In this document: one piece after another, positions 1 through 10,900 of the stretch
How positions within the stretch are numbered: the stretch's first letter is position 1
Layout: every line of letters begins with the position of its first letter
Source: Capsicum annuum
Lineage: Eukaryota; Streptophyta; Magnoliopsida; Solanales; Solanaceae
Assembly: GCF_002878395.1 (NCBI RefSeq)
Contig: NC_061118.1
Coordinates: 88,573,910 to 88,637,909, forward strand
Length of the DNA stretch: 64,000 nt
Direction of reading: 5' to 3'
Position numbers and translations under genes: made by a program
The notes under the pieces: generated by a model
What the model was told of the DNA's origin: nothing
The model's input: the letters and a program-made list of their open reading frames with translations, nothing else
The model's database searches: none

Positions 1-591
1 TCCATTTCAATTGAAGGCTTGAAAGAGCTCTAAATTGCATCCTTAAATCCTCAAAACCGAAATCCTTCTTCTCCTTAAGTGTTTTTTGGCCGAGACAAGA
101 ATATGGGAATTGAAAATTTTGAAAGTCACGTCCAACCACAAGCTGCCATGTCATCACTTTGGTGACCAACCGAATAGAGTTCAAATTTAGATTTACTAGT
201 TTCTAATTATTGTTTCTAGTTTCAATTTTGTTGGTTCTATCCCTAATTAGTAAGTTCATAAGTACCTACTAGTTTTGTAATTAGATTAGAGTCCGTTCGT
301 TTCGTGTCTTCGATTTTTGTGTGCTTTTCTCATTTTTGAATTCATAGTAGTTTATTGGTTCAAGTCCGTACATTATTTTTATTTGAGTCATATAATAAAA
401 ATCGATTCCGTACCAAAGCTTATTCACCACTCAAGTAACTTGCCAAGTAATTCCAATTATTCAACACTTGTGAAGCCAAGTGTGAGGTGAGGTTGAGTGA
501 GAGTGTGGTGAGGATTTTTAACTAACTTGTTTGCTCGTTTTGTAGGCTGTGTTGCTTGCTGTTTTTTTCTGTTCTTTTAGGTACATTGTCC

Positions 592-2571
592 ATGGAATCC
601 GAAGGTACCACTTCCCAACCTTTGGGAAATGATCTATTGGAGCCTTGATGGCTCGGTTTGAGGCCTTTTCTCGAGAAATGAGGAGTGATAATGATTCCTT
701 GAGGAGGTAAATGAATAATGATAATGATGCCTTGAGAAGTAATATAGATGCTATGAGGGGTGAAATGGTATCCTTGACGGGTGGTGTGATTAGAATGAAA
801 GCCAGGATTGATAGATTATATCCACCAAATCCTCCACAAAATTCAAACCACCATTTCCTAAATCTACTTTACCAAGGACACCATACTCCACAAAATCCCA
901 TGCGAAAAATCCAAATACATCACCAATGTAATCCAATGCCTCCTCCCCAAGATCCACTAAACAGAAATCACCCCATACAACTAAGAGAAGATATGGTGAT
1001 AGAATCTTGATATTGAGATACAAGAAGAGTGTGAAGAAAAGAAGGAAAGGGAAAAGAAAATCGTGGGTAGTTAAGTAGAAAAGGGAAAGAAATGCTTGAT
1101 TGTGGATCTTGTCCTAAAAGAACCTTTGTTACTTCCTAACCCAAAAGATAGCATTTTTCCTAGTATTTTCTCTTCTCATGTGCAGGTTCAAGACCCTAGA
1201 AGCCCCGAGGAGAAGCCCAAGGAAGTCCCTTTCAAGCCTTTAGCTGAAAGTCCTAATTTAGGGATAGGTGATGAAGAAGTGAGTCTAAAGGGAACCCTTG
1301 ACATATTCCTTTGTATTGTAAAGCATAAAGGCTTCCATGATTCTAAACCAAGTGATTAACACACTTTCCATATTCTACGAAGTAACAAAGGTATCTTCTA
1401 CACCCCTCGAGACTTGAATTGTTATGATATGGCTAGTAGTGGCAAAAGTGGTGTAGTTTTGGATTTTCTTAGTAAAGAAGTGTATGAATATTACTTTTGT
1501 GATACTCTTGGTGTTGTTAGGTTTCATAAGGACCAAACTCTTGTTGTGAGTACGCAAGCACTAGTTGATCGTTTAGATCACAAAATTAATTCTTTTCGTA
1601 AGAATGATTTGTGTCCATCTAGTGCTAGCATTTATAACTTGAATAAGGTTCTATTACCAAGTGACAAGAGTATTCACACACTAGTTGACCCTTTTGAAAA
1701 CCAAGGTGAGTCTACATTAGTATGTGAGTTGCCAACAACAAGTGAGGGTGTGCAAAATGATCAATAGGGTAATGTTGACCTTGATTTTCTAGAATGTTTA
1801 GGAGACCTGAATTGTGATTGTACTTGTGAAACTGGTTTTTATTATGATCCCTTTGATGCCCATTATGGTTTGATTATGTGTGTGGGCTACTCTCTTGAAA
1901 GAGAAGGTGGTTTCATGATTGAGGACCCTAAGGTAAATGTGTCATTGTCTCTTTGGGGTATTGCTTATACATGTGCATCCCTGTTTGACACACTTGTGCT
2001 TAAGTTACTTGAATCTCAACTTGTAGATGCCAAGTTTATGTTTTATTTGAAAGGAAGGAGTCGTATGAGTTTAAATAACTTGATTCCAACCTCATATGCT
2101 AAACCTATTAAATCAATTGGCATTCTCATTGATAATAGCACCTTGAATAATGCCTATACACTTGATGCCTTGGTATACTACCTCTTTGCTTATGATGATA
2201 TCTATGCAAGTCTTGGATTTGTTTTATGTAGGGGTACGACATTTGTTTCTTGGTCCATTTGGAGTTACAATGCTATATGGCTTTTTTGGACCTTTGTAGT
2301 TGCCTTATATTTTGATGCTTGCCTTAGCCGTGTCCTTTAAGATATTTTTGGTGGGAGTTTCATGATTATAATGAAGGATAGTTGGTTGTATTTCAAATGT
2401 GTACCTCCTTGGAGTGTTTCTTTGAACTTATATGTTGAAAACCATGATATTAACCTTGTTTATAGTGACCTTGTGTATGACATAGTTTTGTGTAATATCT
2501 TGGATGATTGTGAGTTGGATCCCCAAGTAAAATGGATGATTAGTCTTGGCTTATGCCCTTGGTTACTTTGA
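592..2571 (+). pseudogene. Broken gag-like ORF of element A
   Basis: An ATG at 592 opens a frame that meets a stop after 16 codons. A further ATG at 647 gives a short coiled-coil-like, Asn/Asp-rich segment running into 711-1010. Open pieces then follow at 1096-1359 (Lys/Glu/Pro-rich), 1414-1767, 1870-2340 and 2362-2571. The codon use in 1414-1767 looks coding, but I see no zinc knuckle, protease or RT signature. Stops and shifts separate the pieces, so no full product is possible. The order fits a gag-derived structural protein of a non-autonomous LTR element, with a long C-terminal part of unknown role. The product name is an inference from position. Confidence 0.45.
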
Positions 2572-2861
2572 CTCTTTGATATCGATGCATTCTTAAAGTA
2601 TGGGGGGGATAGCCTCATATTATGTCCATCCATTTTTTATATTGATCCTATTCACTTTCTTTGTGCTATTTATGTTAAGTATTTCATGTCACAAACAAAG
2701 GACCCATGGATGTATGTCAAATGTGAACAACTATGGAAAAATGATATGAGTGTGGTACTAATACTAACCCTCCTTCCAAGAGGATTATGTGCTTGTTTTG
2801 CTCTCTCTTTGGTTTTGTAAAAACTGAATTTGAGGACAAATTCCTTTCAAGATAGAGAAGA

Positions 2862-3567
2862 TGATACAAGCCTAAAGATCATAAAAGAGTACACAATATT
2901 ATCAAAGGTTCAAGCTTTAGAATTAACAAGTGATTGAAGGACTTTTGGAGTATTTTTGAAGCCTTGTTCAAGAGAAGCTAGGATGAGAACCATTACACTC
3001 AAGAGGTGCCTCAAGTGAAGGATATAGATAACATTTTATACATTAAAGTCACATTCAAGAGGAGCCCCAATTCCCTTATTCATTAAGGGTATTTTTGACA
3101 TTTAATATGTAATAGTATAAATAGACAAATTAGCTTCTCTTTTCATTAGACTTTGATGAATTGAAATTGAGTATTACTCTTAGTGTAGTTTCTTTCCTTA
3201 GTGTAGGGCTTGGAAAAGCCATCTTAGTGTAGGTCTTGGAAAATACATCCAAACTTGAGAGATTAATATATTTGATGGATTTCACTTGTGTTGATTAATT
3301 GGAAAGAAAGGTGTGATTGAGGATTGTGAATTTCTTTGGTCCACCTAAGAGTGAGGTTCGATCTACCATTGATGAGGTGTGTTTGAAGGTTTGATACACT
3401 TTTTTGTGCTAATCATTGGTGATAATAAGGGTCTCATTACCTATCTTTCATTTTATGCATTCTCATCTCCATCTCTTTTCTTCTATGTGTTGCTTTCTTT
3501 CTCTTTAGTTTTTGATTTTTGCATATTGTGTCCTTAATTTCATGTATTAGGTTAAAATCTTGTATCA
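2862..3567 (+). repeat. 3' LTR of element A
   Basis: The LTR starts TGATACAAG at 2862 and ends CTTGTATCA at 3567, a perfect 9-base terminal inverted repeat with the standard TG...CA ends. A TATA box lies at 3116-3123. Downstream is a short direct repeat of 'cttagtgtagg(g/t)cttggaaaa' near 3200-3245. Length is 706 bp. The matching 5' LTR is not in the window. Confidence 0.75.
3116..3123 (+). promoter_or_regulatory. TATA box of LTR A
   Basis: TATAAATA lies about 255 bp inside the LTR, in the place expected for the U3/R boundary. It probably served as the core promoter of element A. This is inferred from position only. Confidence 0.5.
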
Positions 3568-4308
3568 TGTATGGTGGACAATGTCTGAATCTTCCTTGGG
3601 TGTAAATCTTCCAGGAGTACGGATGAAGGGTACGAATTGTATACTGTCAATATGACTTGGTTTGATGAGTCATATACGGGATAGTGTTTGATCCAAGGGT
3701 TGAGGATAGGATATCAGTGGAGTATAACAAGCGTATAATAGGGTACGTTTAGTGTAGGACAGTCGTATCCATGTGATGAGATTTTGGTGCAACTTAAGTG
3801 GGGGCATTTTGGACATTTTTCTACTTATCCTAATAAGGTCCCACGACTTCTAACCTACTTGGAAGGTTATTTACCCTATTATTCCATTCATTAACACTTA
3901 GAAACTTTTCTAAAACACTCTATAATAATATCAAGAGCTTTTGGGCAACGGAAGTTAGGGTTTCAACTAAAGGATCAATTTGGGGCTTGTCTTGGTGGTT
4001 TATTTCTGTCATCATCTTGGTTAAAGGTATGTTCTCTTCCCTTATTGATAATTCTAACTAAAGGCATGGTTTTCATAAATTTTTCTATGATTTAGATGGA
4101 TTGTATGATTTTGGTTTTCAAATATGAATTGGGGCTTTTGATTTTAAATGGTTGGTTATGGTTTCCAATGGTTTTAATTTTTATTTTATGTGCATTAATG
4201 GTGGTTTTGAATTATTAGATTGCATGAAAATGGTATAGTAGGAATTGGAATTGGTTTTAGTCAAACTATGCCCTCAATGTGTTTGACAAAATGCTTATAA
4301 AGATATGT

Positions 4309-4317
4309 TAATTGCAT
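4309..4317. repeat. Target site duplication, left copy (MULE)
   Basis: TAATTGCAT immediately precedes the left terminal inverted repeat and is repeated exactly at 5511-5519. Nine bases is the usual duplication length for Mutator-like elements. Confidence 0.9.
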
Positions 4318-4440
4318 GGCTAAACCCATAGCCAGCCCCCTGAATTTGGCACCATCGTTCACTTAGGCATCTCAAGTGGATGATGTTAATTTTTGGCACA
4401 TCAACCAGCTATTAACTGTATAATTTTGACACTTTTTTGC
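4318..4440 (+). repeat. MULE left terminal inverted repeat
   Basis: This pairs with the reverse complement of 5388-5510. The outer 80 bases match at all but a handful of positions; the inner part diverges and fades near 'ttgacac'. Confidence 0.88.
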
Positions 4441-5387
4441 ATCAGCTCTAGTGCATGAATTGCACTCTCTTTTGACATGGATTAAATAACCAATTAATTT
4501 GTGCCAACTCATATTAAATTTCTATGTCATTATATGTATCCATTATATTTTTTTCAAAAAAAAAAAGACCAAAATATATTACAAGGTGTCCAATGAATTA
4601 ATGACACATGGCTTTTGACCAAAATAATTACAAAAATTCTTTGACTTTATCCTCCTCACCCAACCATTCTTCAAGTTTAACCTCCATCAATGTAGGTTGA
4701 ATATCAGTGTTCACAATTCAAAACTCTAAATCCAAATATCCAATCTTCTCATCCTAAATTTTCAAGGGGCAAAGTCTACCACCAAGAACAATCAATACCT
4801 TACATGACCTTCGCGTATTAGGAGGCATAAACACAATTGATGTACAAGTAACCATAAAAGCAAAATCTCACACTCAACTAATCTAATTAATCTGGAAAAA
4901 ATATAACCACTCAGCTGTGTGGGTTCAAACCATAAGAAATTCACAATTTTTTTTAGGATTTCAAACCATAAGAAATACGCATCCAATTGATCACAAAATA
5001 ATGATTAGAAACTAGCAAACCCTAATTAATACTACTTCAATTTTCTAAATCTAAAATTTAGAAAAGGAGCATTTTAACTTCAATGGTGAAAAATAGTAAA
5101 CTTGACCTCTAAGAATTAATGGTGAAAATAGTGAGCTTAACCTCAATGGAGCAATCACGATTAACTAGTACTATGCTATACAATGTGTTAACAAAAGGAA
5201 AAAAAGTGGTGAAAAATTAATGAATTAAGATGATATTGTGAGCTTGACCTCCAAGAATTAATGGAGTAGATGATAAAAAATGGTGGAAAACTAATGGATT
5301 AATGAATGAGGAAGAAAGACAGTAAAATTATGAAAATGCCCCTGAAACGCGCCCAAAAGCTATGTAATACGCTCTCTTTGCTGAATC

Positions 5388-5510
5388 AGCAAAAGGTGTC
5401 AAAGTGACATAGTTTATAGCTACTTGAGGTGCCAAAATTGAACAACATCCACTTGAGGTGCCTAAGTAAAAGATGGTGCCAAATTCAGGGGGCTGGCGAT
5501 GGGTTTGGCC
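5388..5510 (-). repeat. MULE right terminal inverted repeat
   Basis: Reverse complement of the left repeat at 4318-4440. The outermost bases read GGCCAAACCC on the minus strand, against GGCTAAACCC on the left. Confidence 0.88.
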
Positions 5511-5519
5511 TAATTGCAT
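5511..5519. repeat. Target site duplication, right copy (MULE)
   Basis: An exact second copy of TAATTGCAT. Removing one copy and the element restores a continuous LTR B. Confidence 0.9.
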
Positions 5520-6859
5520 TGACTACTTATAATGGAACACTTGCATGTTTTAAAATTTGGTAAAGGAATTATGCATGGTTTAAATGGCTTGGAATGGAAA
5601 ATGGTTAAAGGTTATGCTTGAGGGGCACATGGAATCCCCTAAGTGGTTAATATGGTAAATGGAAGGGCACTTGAAAGTCCCCTTAAACCTATAAATGGTT
5701 GGCTATAGATGATACTTGCAAGTAAGGATTGGTATGATGATACCAATATCAATGTCCTTAATTAATAAACGGATAATGGTTTCATTAGTTAGAAATTGAT
5801 TTAGTTAGGCAATAATGGTAGGATGTTTAGCAAATTCATGAAAGGTAGAGGTCCTGGGTTGACCAAAATTGGAAACACATCTTTTCCAATATGAGGTTGG
5901 CCTTTGTGATCATGTGTATGATATCACACTATATTTGGGGATGTACTAGTCATCCCAAGGGATATTTCCCTAATAATGCAGCTACACGCTCTGAGGCCCT
6001 TTCAGCAGGGGGAGCTGAACCTATATAACCCATGGATAGTTTAGGACGGCAAAGCTACACAACCCAGGTAAAGGTTTGAAAAGAATGCTAAACCCAGTGC
6101 ATTTTCATAGCATAGATAAATATATATATATATATGTATGGTTGTGTGCATATGAATGGTTTTAATTGGTTTTATTAATGAAATCATTTTATCCTTACCC
6201 AAACATCATGCTAGCGGTTACTCTCTAACCCCGTCTACTGGTAGCTATGTACCTACGTTATCCTAGAATTAGATGTTCTACTCTTCCTACATAGTGAGAC
6301 TCGAGATTGGCATTTGGATTTAAGTGATGAGCTTTTATCCTTTCATAAGTCTCTATTTGATGTTATGGATATTTCTAGACTTTTTGGTTTTATTTTGGAT
6401 AATAGTTTTGGATATGGTTGAGGGCATATCCCAATTGGATTTCATTATTCTTTTGGTTGGAGAGTTTATGGAACATTTATAGGTTGGAATAGGTGGGATC
6501 CATATTGGTGTTGGCCTTGCCATTGGAATAAGCTGAAAGGATGACATTATTGGATGATATTGTTGGTTGTTCCATCCTATTTCATTTTGGGATTAATTAT
6601 ATTATATTTTGAAAATTCTTAGTTATGGCCTAGTGTATGTCCCTTGTTTTGGTATGGTTGGATTATTGGTATGGGATGGTTGGACTCAGTTGGGCTTGTC
6701 ACAATAGTTATCTTATCCCAGAGTCTTCATGTGAACTGTTACACTATCATGTTACAAGCTTAAGATTCAGTCAACTCAAGGCAGGCGGATGGAGGTTGGG
6801 TTGAGTAATGGGGTGGTCTCAGTTCCTAGTCGTACATGAGACGCCCATTACGATAAGGC

Positions 6860-7905
6860 CCCAAGGAAGGTCTTGTCAACTATGGACTTCATTAGTGGTT
6901 TGTCTCATACTTCGCATGGTCTTGATGGTATTTGAGTTGTTGTGGATCATATGAATATGTCAATGCATTTCCTTCCTATTCAGATAACCTTCATTGCTAG
7001 GAGGTTAGCCTAAATTTATGTTTTAGAGATTGTTCGTTTATATGGGGTGCCCATTTCTATCAAATCAGACTTTCTTTATGATTTTGGAGAGAATTCTAGT
7101 AGGAGCTGCGTACTCGAGTGGATTTGAGTATAGACTTTCATCCACAGATAGATAGTTAGTCCGAGCAGACTATTTAGGTGCTCAAGGATATGATCTAAGC
7201 CTGTATTATGGATTTTGGAGGACACTAGGATCAAGACTTTGCATTAGCAGAGTTCACCTACAACAACAACTATCATTTAAGTATTAAGATGGCACCTTAT
7301 GAGGCTTTGTATGGTAGGAGATGTTGTTCTCCAATAAGATCATTTGAGTCTTTTGAGGTGAGACCCCGTGGTATAGATTTGCTTCAGGACTCATTAGATA
7401 GATTCAGGGTGATTTAGGATAGGCTAAGATCAGTTAGAGTAGGCAGAAGGACTGTGCTGACTGTAGGTTCATGCCTTGTGATTCAAAGTTGGTGACAATA
7501 TATTCCATCATGTTTTGCCTATGAGGGTGTGATAAGGTTCGAAAGAAAGGTTAAGCTCAGCCCTCGATATATTGGTCCTTTTGAGATTCTCCATGTAGTT
7601 GGCGAGGTGGCCTATAAGTTAGCCTTGCATATAGATTTTTCTGTTGTTCATCTAATTTCCTATGTCTTTATGTTACGAAAGTATATTCCTTATCCACCTC
7701 ATGTGCTGAGGTGGGATTCAGTCCAATTAGATAAGCAGTTGACCTTTAAGTAGGAGACTATGCGTATCTTGGCATGTAATGTGAGATAGTTACATTCTAG
7801 AGAGATTTTGTAGTTAAGTTCCAGTGGTATACCGCCCAATGGAGAAAGCCACTTGGGAGATTTAGAGTAAGATGTGGGTCAGTATCCTCGTTATGTTAAG
7901 ACTTC
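6860..7905 (+). pseudogene. Integrase C-terminal half and chromodomain, element C
   Basis: Translated pieces show the chromovirus integrase order. A catalytic-core start 'MDFISGL' lies near 6889, a 'RLYGVPISI' segment near 7038, and a 'FTYNN..' plus 'APYEALYGRR' segment at 7251-7320. An open piece (7529-7753) carries the 'LSPRYIGPFEIL' linker. A degenerate chromodomain (a 'LHSREIL' stretch near 7793 and the 'ATWE' equivalent near 7850) ends before the LTR at 7965. The second catalytic Asp region is corrupted. Stops at 7157-7159, 7175-7177 and 7415-7417 look like CAG-to-TAG changes. Everything upstream of the integrase is missing. Bases 6708-6859 are interior remnant with no motif I can name. 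Confidence 0.75.
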
Positions 7906-7964
7906 AGGTATATTCTTCATCTTTAACTTTTTGGGATGAAAGTTCCTTAGTACATAGTGGATAT

Positions 7965-10900
7965 TATAATGACTCTTCAGGTCATTTCTTGTGATTCTGG
8001 TTAATTTTTTCATTTGATCATTTCCATAGTTTCCCCATGTCTGTTATGACTTGCTTGAACCAATATTTTGGTTACCAAGTAATTCGTTTGGTTCTTAGAA
8101 CCATTTCCCTTTTTAGAATTTATCGCTAGTTCCAAATGGACATCAAGTAAAAACTTTAGTATAATGATGTCTGATACAAATTTTAACTGCGCCAGTAGCT
8201 CCAGAATATAAATTTTAGGTTTGTTAAATCTTTGGTTTGATTCCCGCTACACCCAAACTTAATAAATTGGAAATTCGGGTATAGGGCCAATATTTAGTCC
8301 AAATGACCTCAGATAGAAAATCTAACTTTTCCAATACATTTGAAATGTCTAAAGCGGTGTCGTTTTATATTTTGTTTGCTTGATTAGACTCCGAAAGCAT
8401 CCCAATTAATTAGTCAAAACATGGAGTCAAATTTTAAGTTTTAGCTATCATCTAGTGCAGTAAGGTACCGCAATCACAGAGGCCTTACCGTAATCGTGAT
8501 GTTGAATTTTTGCTAGCATGATCGACCTATCTGAGGTCCTAAGAAGAGATTGTTTAAATACTTTTTTTGGCTGATAATAGGCCATTTCTCCATTGTCTTG
8601 TGTCCCATAATCCCTAGAAGGGCCTGTAGTCCACAAATTAAGTCTTGGGTTTTGACTAGGAGCTTGAATAACTTTCTTATTCATGTTTAACATCGAATAT
8701 AAGGTATGAATCCTACAATTTTAACTATTGAAGTCTTGATTAATTGACTTTAAACCCCAAATCGCTTAACGCTTTATTTTAGCACAAATATGATTGATTT
8801 ACCCCAATTTCTTGAGGGTTATAACTCCCTAATGGTGTTTGAATAATGGGTTGATCTTGAAAACTCATTTCTCGTGTATAGAACCAACTTAGGAATTTTT
8901 GGTATCGTTTGGACCCAAAGCACAATGGTGTATTATTGGTGTTTATATTCTCGTAATAATGCATAGGTTGCATTTTTGATTGCTTGACTTATTGAGAAGC
9001 TTCGGGGAAAGGGAAAGCAGAGATTGTTGGTTTGTTAGCTATATTTGGATCGAAGGTAGGTTAGGCTTACTTGTGTTAGATTGAGCGTTATTGTAGTATA
9101 ATTGTGATATGTTGACAAGATGGGGCAGAGTCTTAGATGTTGAAATGGTAGTTGGTAATGTTTGGGGATTTGTTAAATCACTTAGGCTTTTGAGCACATA
9201 AAGTGTGATATTTGACTCATAGTCTAAAACCTCGATTAGTTGGATTTGTTATCTCATGATAGCATGAGAATGACTGCTCTAATAAGATGGGAATGACCTC
9301 ATTAACTCATTTGAAGAGTAAGTTGACCTAGATATGCATAAGTTGTGAATTGAACTTAGATTTGGATGATTTTAGAGCATTACTTGGGGAAGAATTATCC
9401 TATAGAACTAGTATGGATTGATAAACCTTTGAGACATGATTTAGATAACTTAGTCTAATTCGGGCTAGGAATTAGACTTAAAGAAGAGAATTTGGAATAT
9501 TAGAAGCAAAACTTGACCCACCTTAAGCTTGAACTATGTCATTTCATTAGCGACCTAGATACTTGTTAAACACCTAGAATTTTCTTTGGTAATATAGTGG
9601 ATAAACTTGGTAAATGGGTTATTCATGATGTTCATTTTAGAGATAATGTGCATAATTGATTGTTATCTTATTGTCATTACTTGGATAGCAATGGAAAATC
9701 CTGTGAATTGAACCTATGACTATGCTATCACTTAGCCTATTAGCTAGTTTACTATGTGGGCCTTGGATTATGTTAATACTCATATTATGTTTAATATTGA
9801 TGACTAAACTAAGGGTTATGCTACAAACCCTCGTGTGCTAATAATGTGAATCATGCTAGTAAAGAGGGGCTCTAGAAAATGTAATTAATGCTTGTACTTG
9901 GAAATACTAATGATTATGTTAAGCCCGATTACGTAGCGAGTGCTTATATTATATGAATGTACTTGTCTATTCGTGTACTAATATATTGTGTTGATAATTA
10001 ATGATGAGGTATAAAAATATGTTTTACCTTATGTCTCTTTCATTCTATCCCTCCTGGGGCTTGCATTTATTATGGATTTGATTGAACTTATGTATATAGA
10101 TGTTTTGATGAATATTAATGCCAAGTCAATGTTGATAATATGATGATGCCCGATAAGTCCGGAGGACATATTAATGATATTGTGATGCTTGGTAAATCTG
10201 GAGGACATATTGATGATATTATGATCTCGATATGTTTGAAGGACATATTGACAATTTTATGATGCCCGACTAGTCCAAAGGATATACTGATGATATTATG
10301 ATTTCCGAACAAGTTCAGAGAATATATAGATGATATTATGATGCATAGTAAGTTTAGGAGATATATTGATGATATTATAATGCCCGGTAAGTCCGAAGGA
10401 TATATTGATGATATTATGATGCCCAGGTAAATCCGGAGGTTATATTGATGATATTATGATTCCTGGGGAGTCTAGAGGATATTTTTATGATATGATAATG
10501 CCCAGTGATCCCAGAGAATATATATTGATGTTATGTTTGGTAAACGTCCATATATATGTTTATGTGTGATTATGCCTTTATATGATTATTTCTGTATATG
10601 CTTTGAAGATATGATGTTATTCTTGTGATGTCTTTTATAATTTCTCGATGCTAATCACTTATTAAGTAGTGTAGTCCTTGCTAGTGTTGGATAGTGAGTG
10701 GAAATAGTATATGTCAAATATTGAATTAGGACAAGTTGGTAAATGAGATATTGTGGCATTTGAGGGTTTACCTAGTGAATCTAGATAGCATTGGATAAAT
10801 GGATTAATTAAGGTATATTGCTTATTAAAGTTAGTTATGTGGTAACTAGTTGACTACTAGGTGACTACTTTCTTGATAGTTGAAGTCTAGAATTCTATTT

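Larger units (their letters stand above)
1..3567 (+). mobile_element. Non-autonomous Ty3-like LTR element A, 5' end outside window
   Basis: The stretch reads as a leader, a broken gag-like reading frame (592-2571) and a 3' LTR (2862-3567). The line just before the LTR, with a 'gaggacaaa' motif and a purine-rich tract at 2851-2861, is the usual end of the interior of plant Ty3 elements. No RT, integrase or protease motif was found in any frame, so the element would depend on enzymes from elsewhere. The 5' LTR and primer binding site must lie before base 1. It abuts LTR B at 3568. The family looks like a high-copy solanaceous non-autonomous repeat; that is recollection and not shown here. Confidence 0.6.
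4318..5510. mobile_element. Non-autonomous Mutator-like DNA transposon
   Basis: The 1193-bp element has terminal inverted repeats of about 120 bp (4318-4440 against 5388-5510), starting GGCTAAACCCAT on one end and GGCCAAACCCAT on the other strand of the other end. An exact 9-bp duplication, TAATTGCAT, flanks it. The interior is AT-rich and holds no transposase frame; short internal repeats around 'cttgacctc(c/t)aagaattaatgg' occur near 5100-5125 and 5233-5260. Long TIRs, a 9-bp duplication and no coding capacity together indicate a deletion derivative moved by a MULE transposase. It sits inside LTR B, so it is younger than that LTR. Confidence 0.9.
3568..6707 (+). mobile_element. LTR B (Tekay-type), split by a MULE
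   Basis: This non-coding block shares landmarks with the LTRs at 24361-25860, 42488-43792 and 61561-63159. They all have a 'gatgata/cgata ccaa' segment (about 5735-5750), a 'ccctttcagcagggggag' segment (5998-6015), an AT microsatellite (about 6119) and a late segment with a 'tagtgagactcgagat' type sequence. It ends near 6707 in 'cttgtcaca'. The stretch 4318-5510 is a later insertion, leaving about 1.9 kb of LTR. The left end is set by the end of element A and may be truncated. The region 3590-3790 is rich in short repeated words (gtacg, gtatac). Confidence 0.55.

Noticed and set aside
1870..2340. 156-residue frame with membrane-like segments, possible host gene
   Set aside because: It is in the same broken series as the other pieces of element A and ends just before the LTR; Phe/Leu/Tyr-rich translation in AT-rich DNA easily looks like membrane protein.
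10115..10312. 65-residue minus-strand frame with repeated Ile/Pro pattern
   Set aside because: It lies across the 39-bp minisatellite; the repeated residues come from the DNA repeat and not from a protein.
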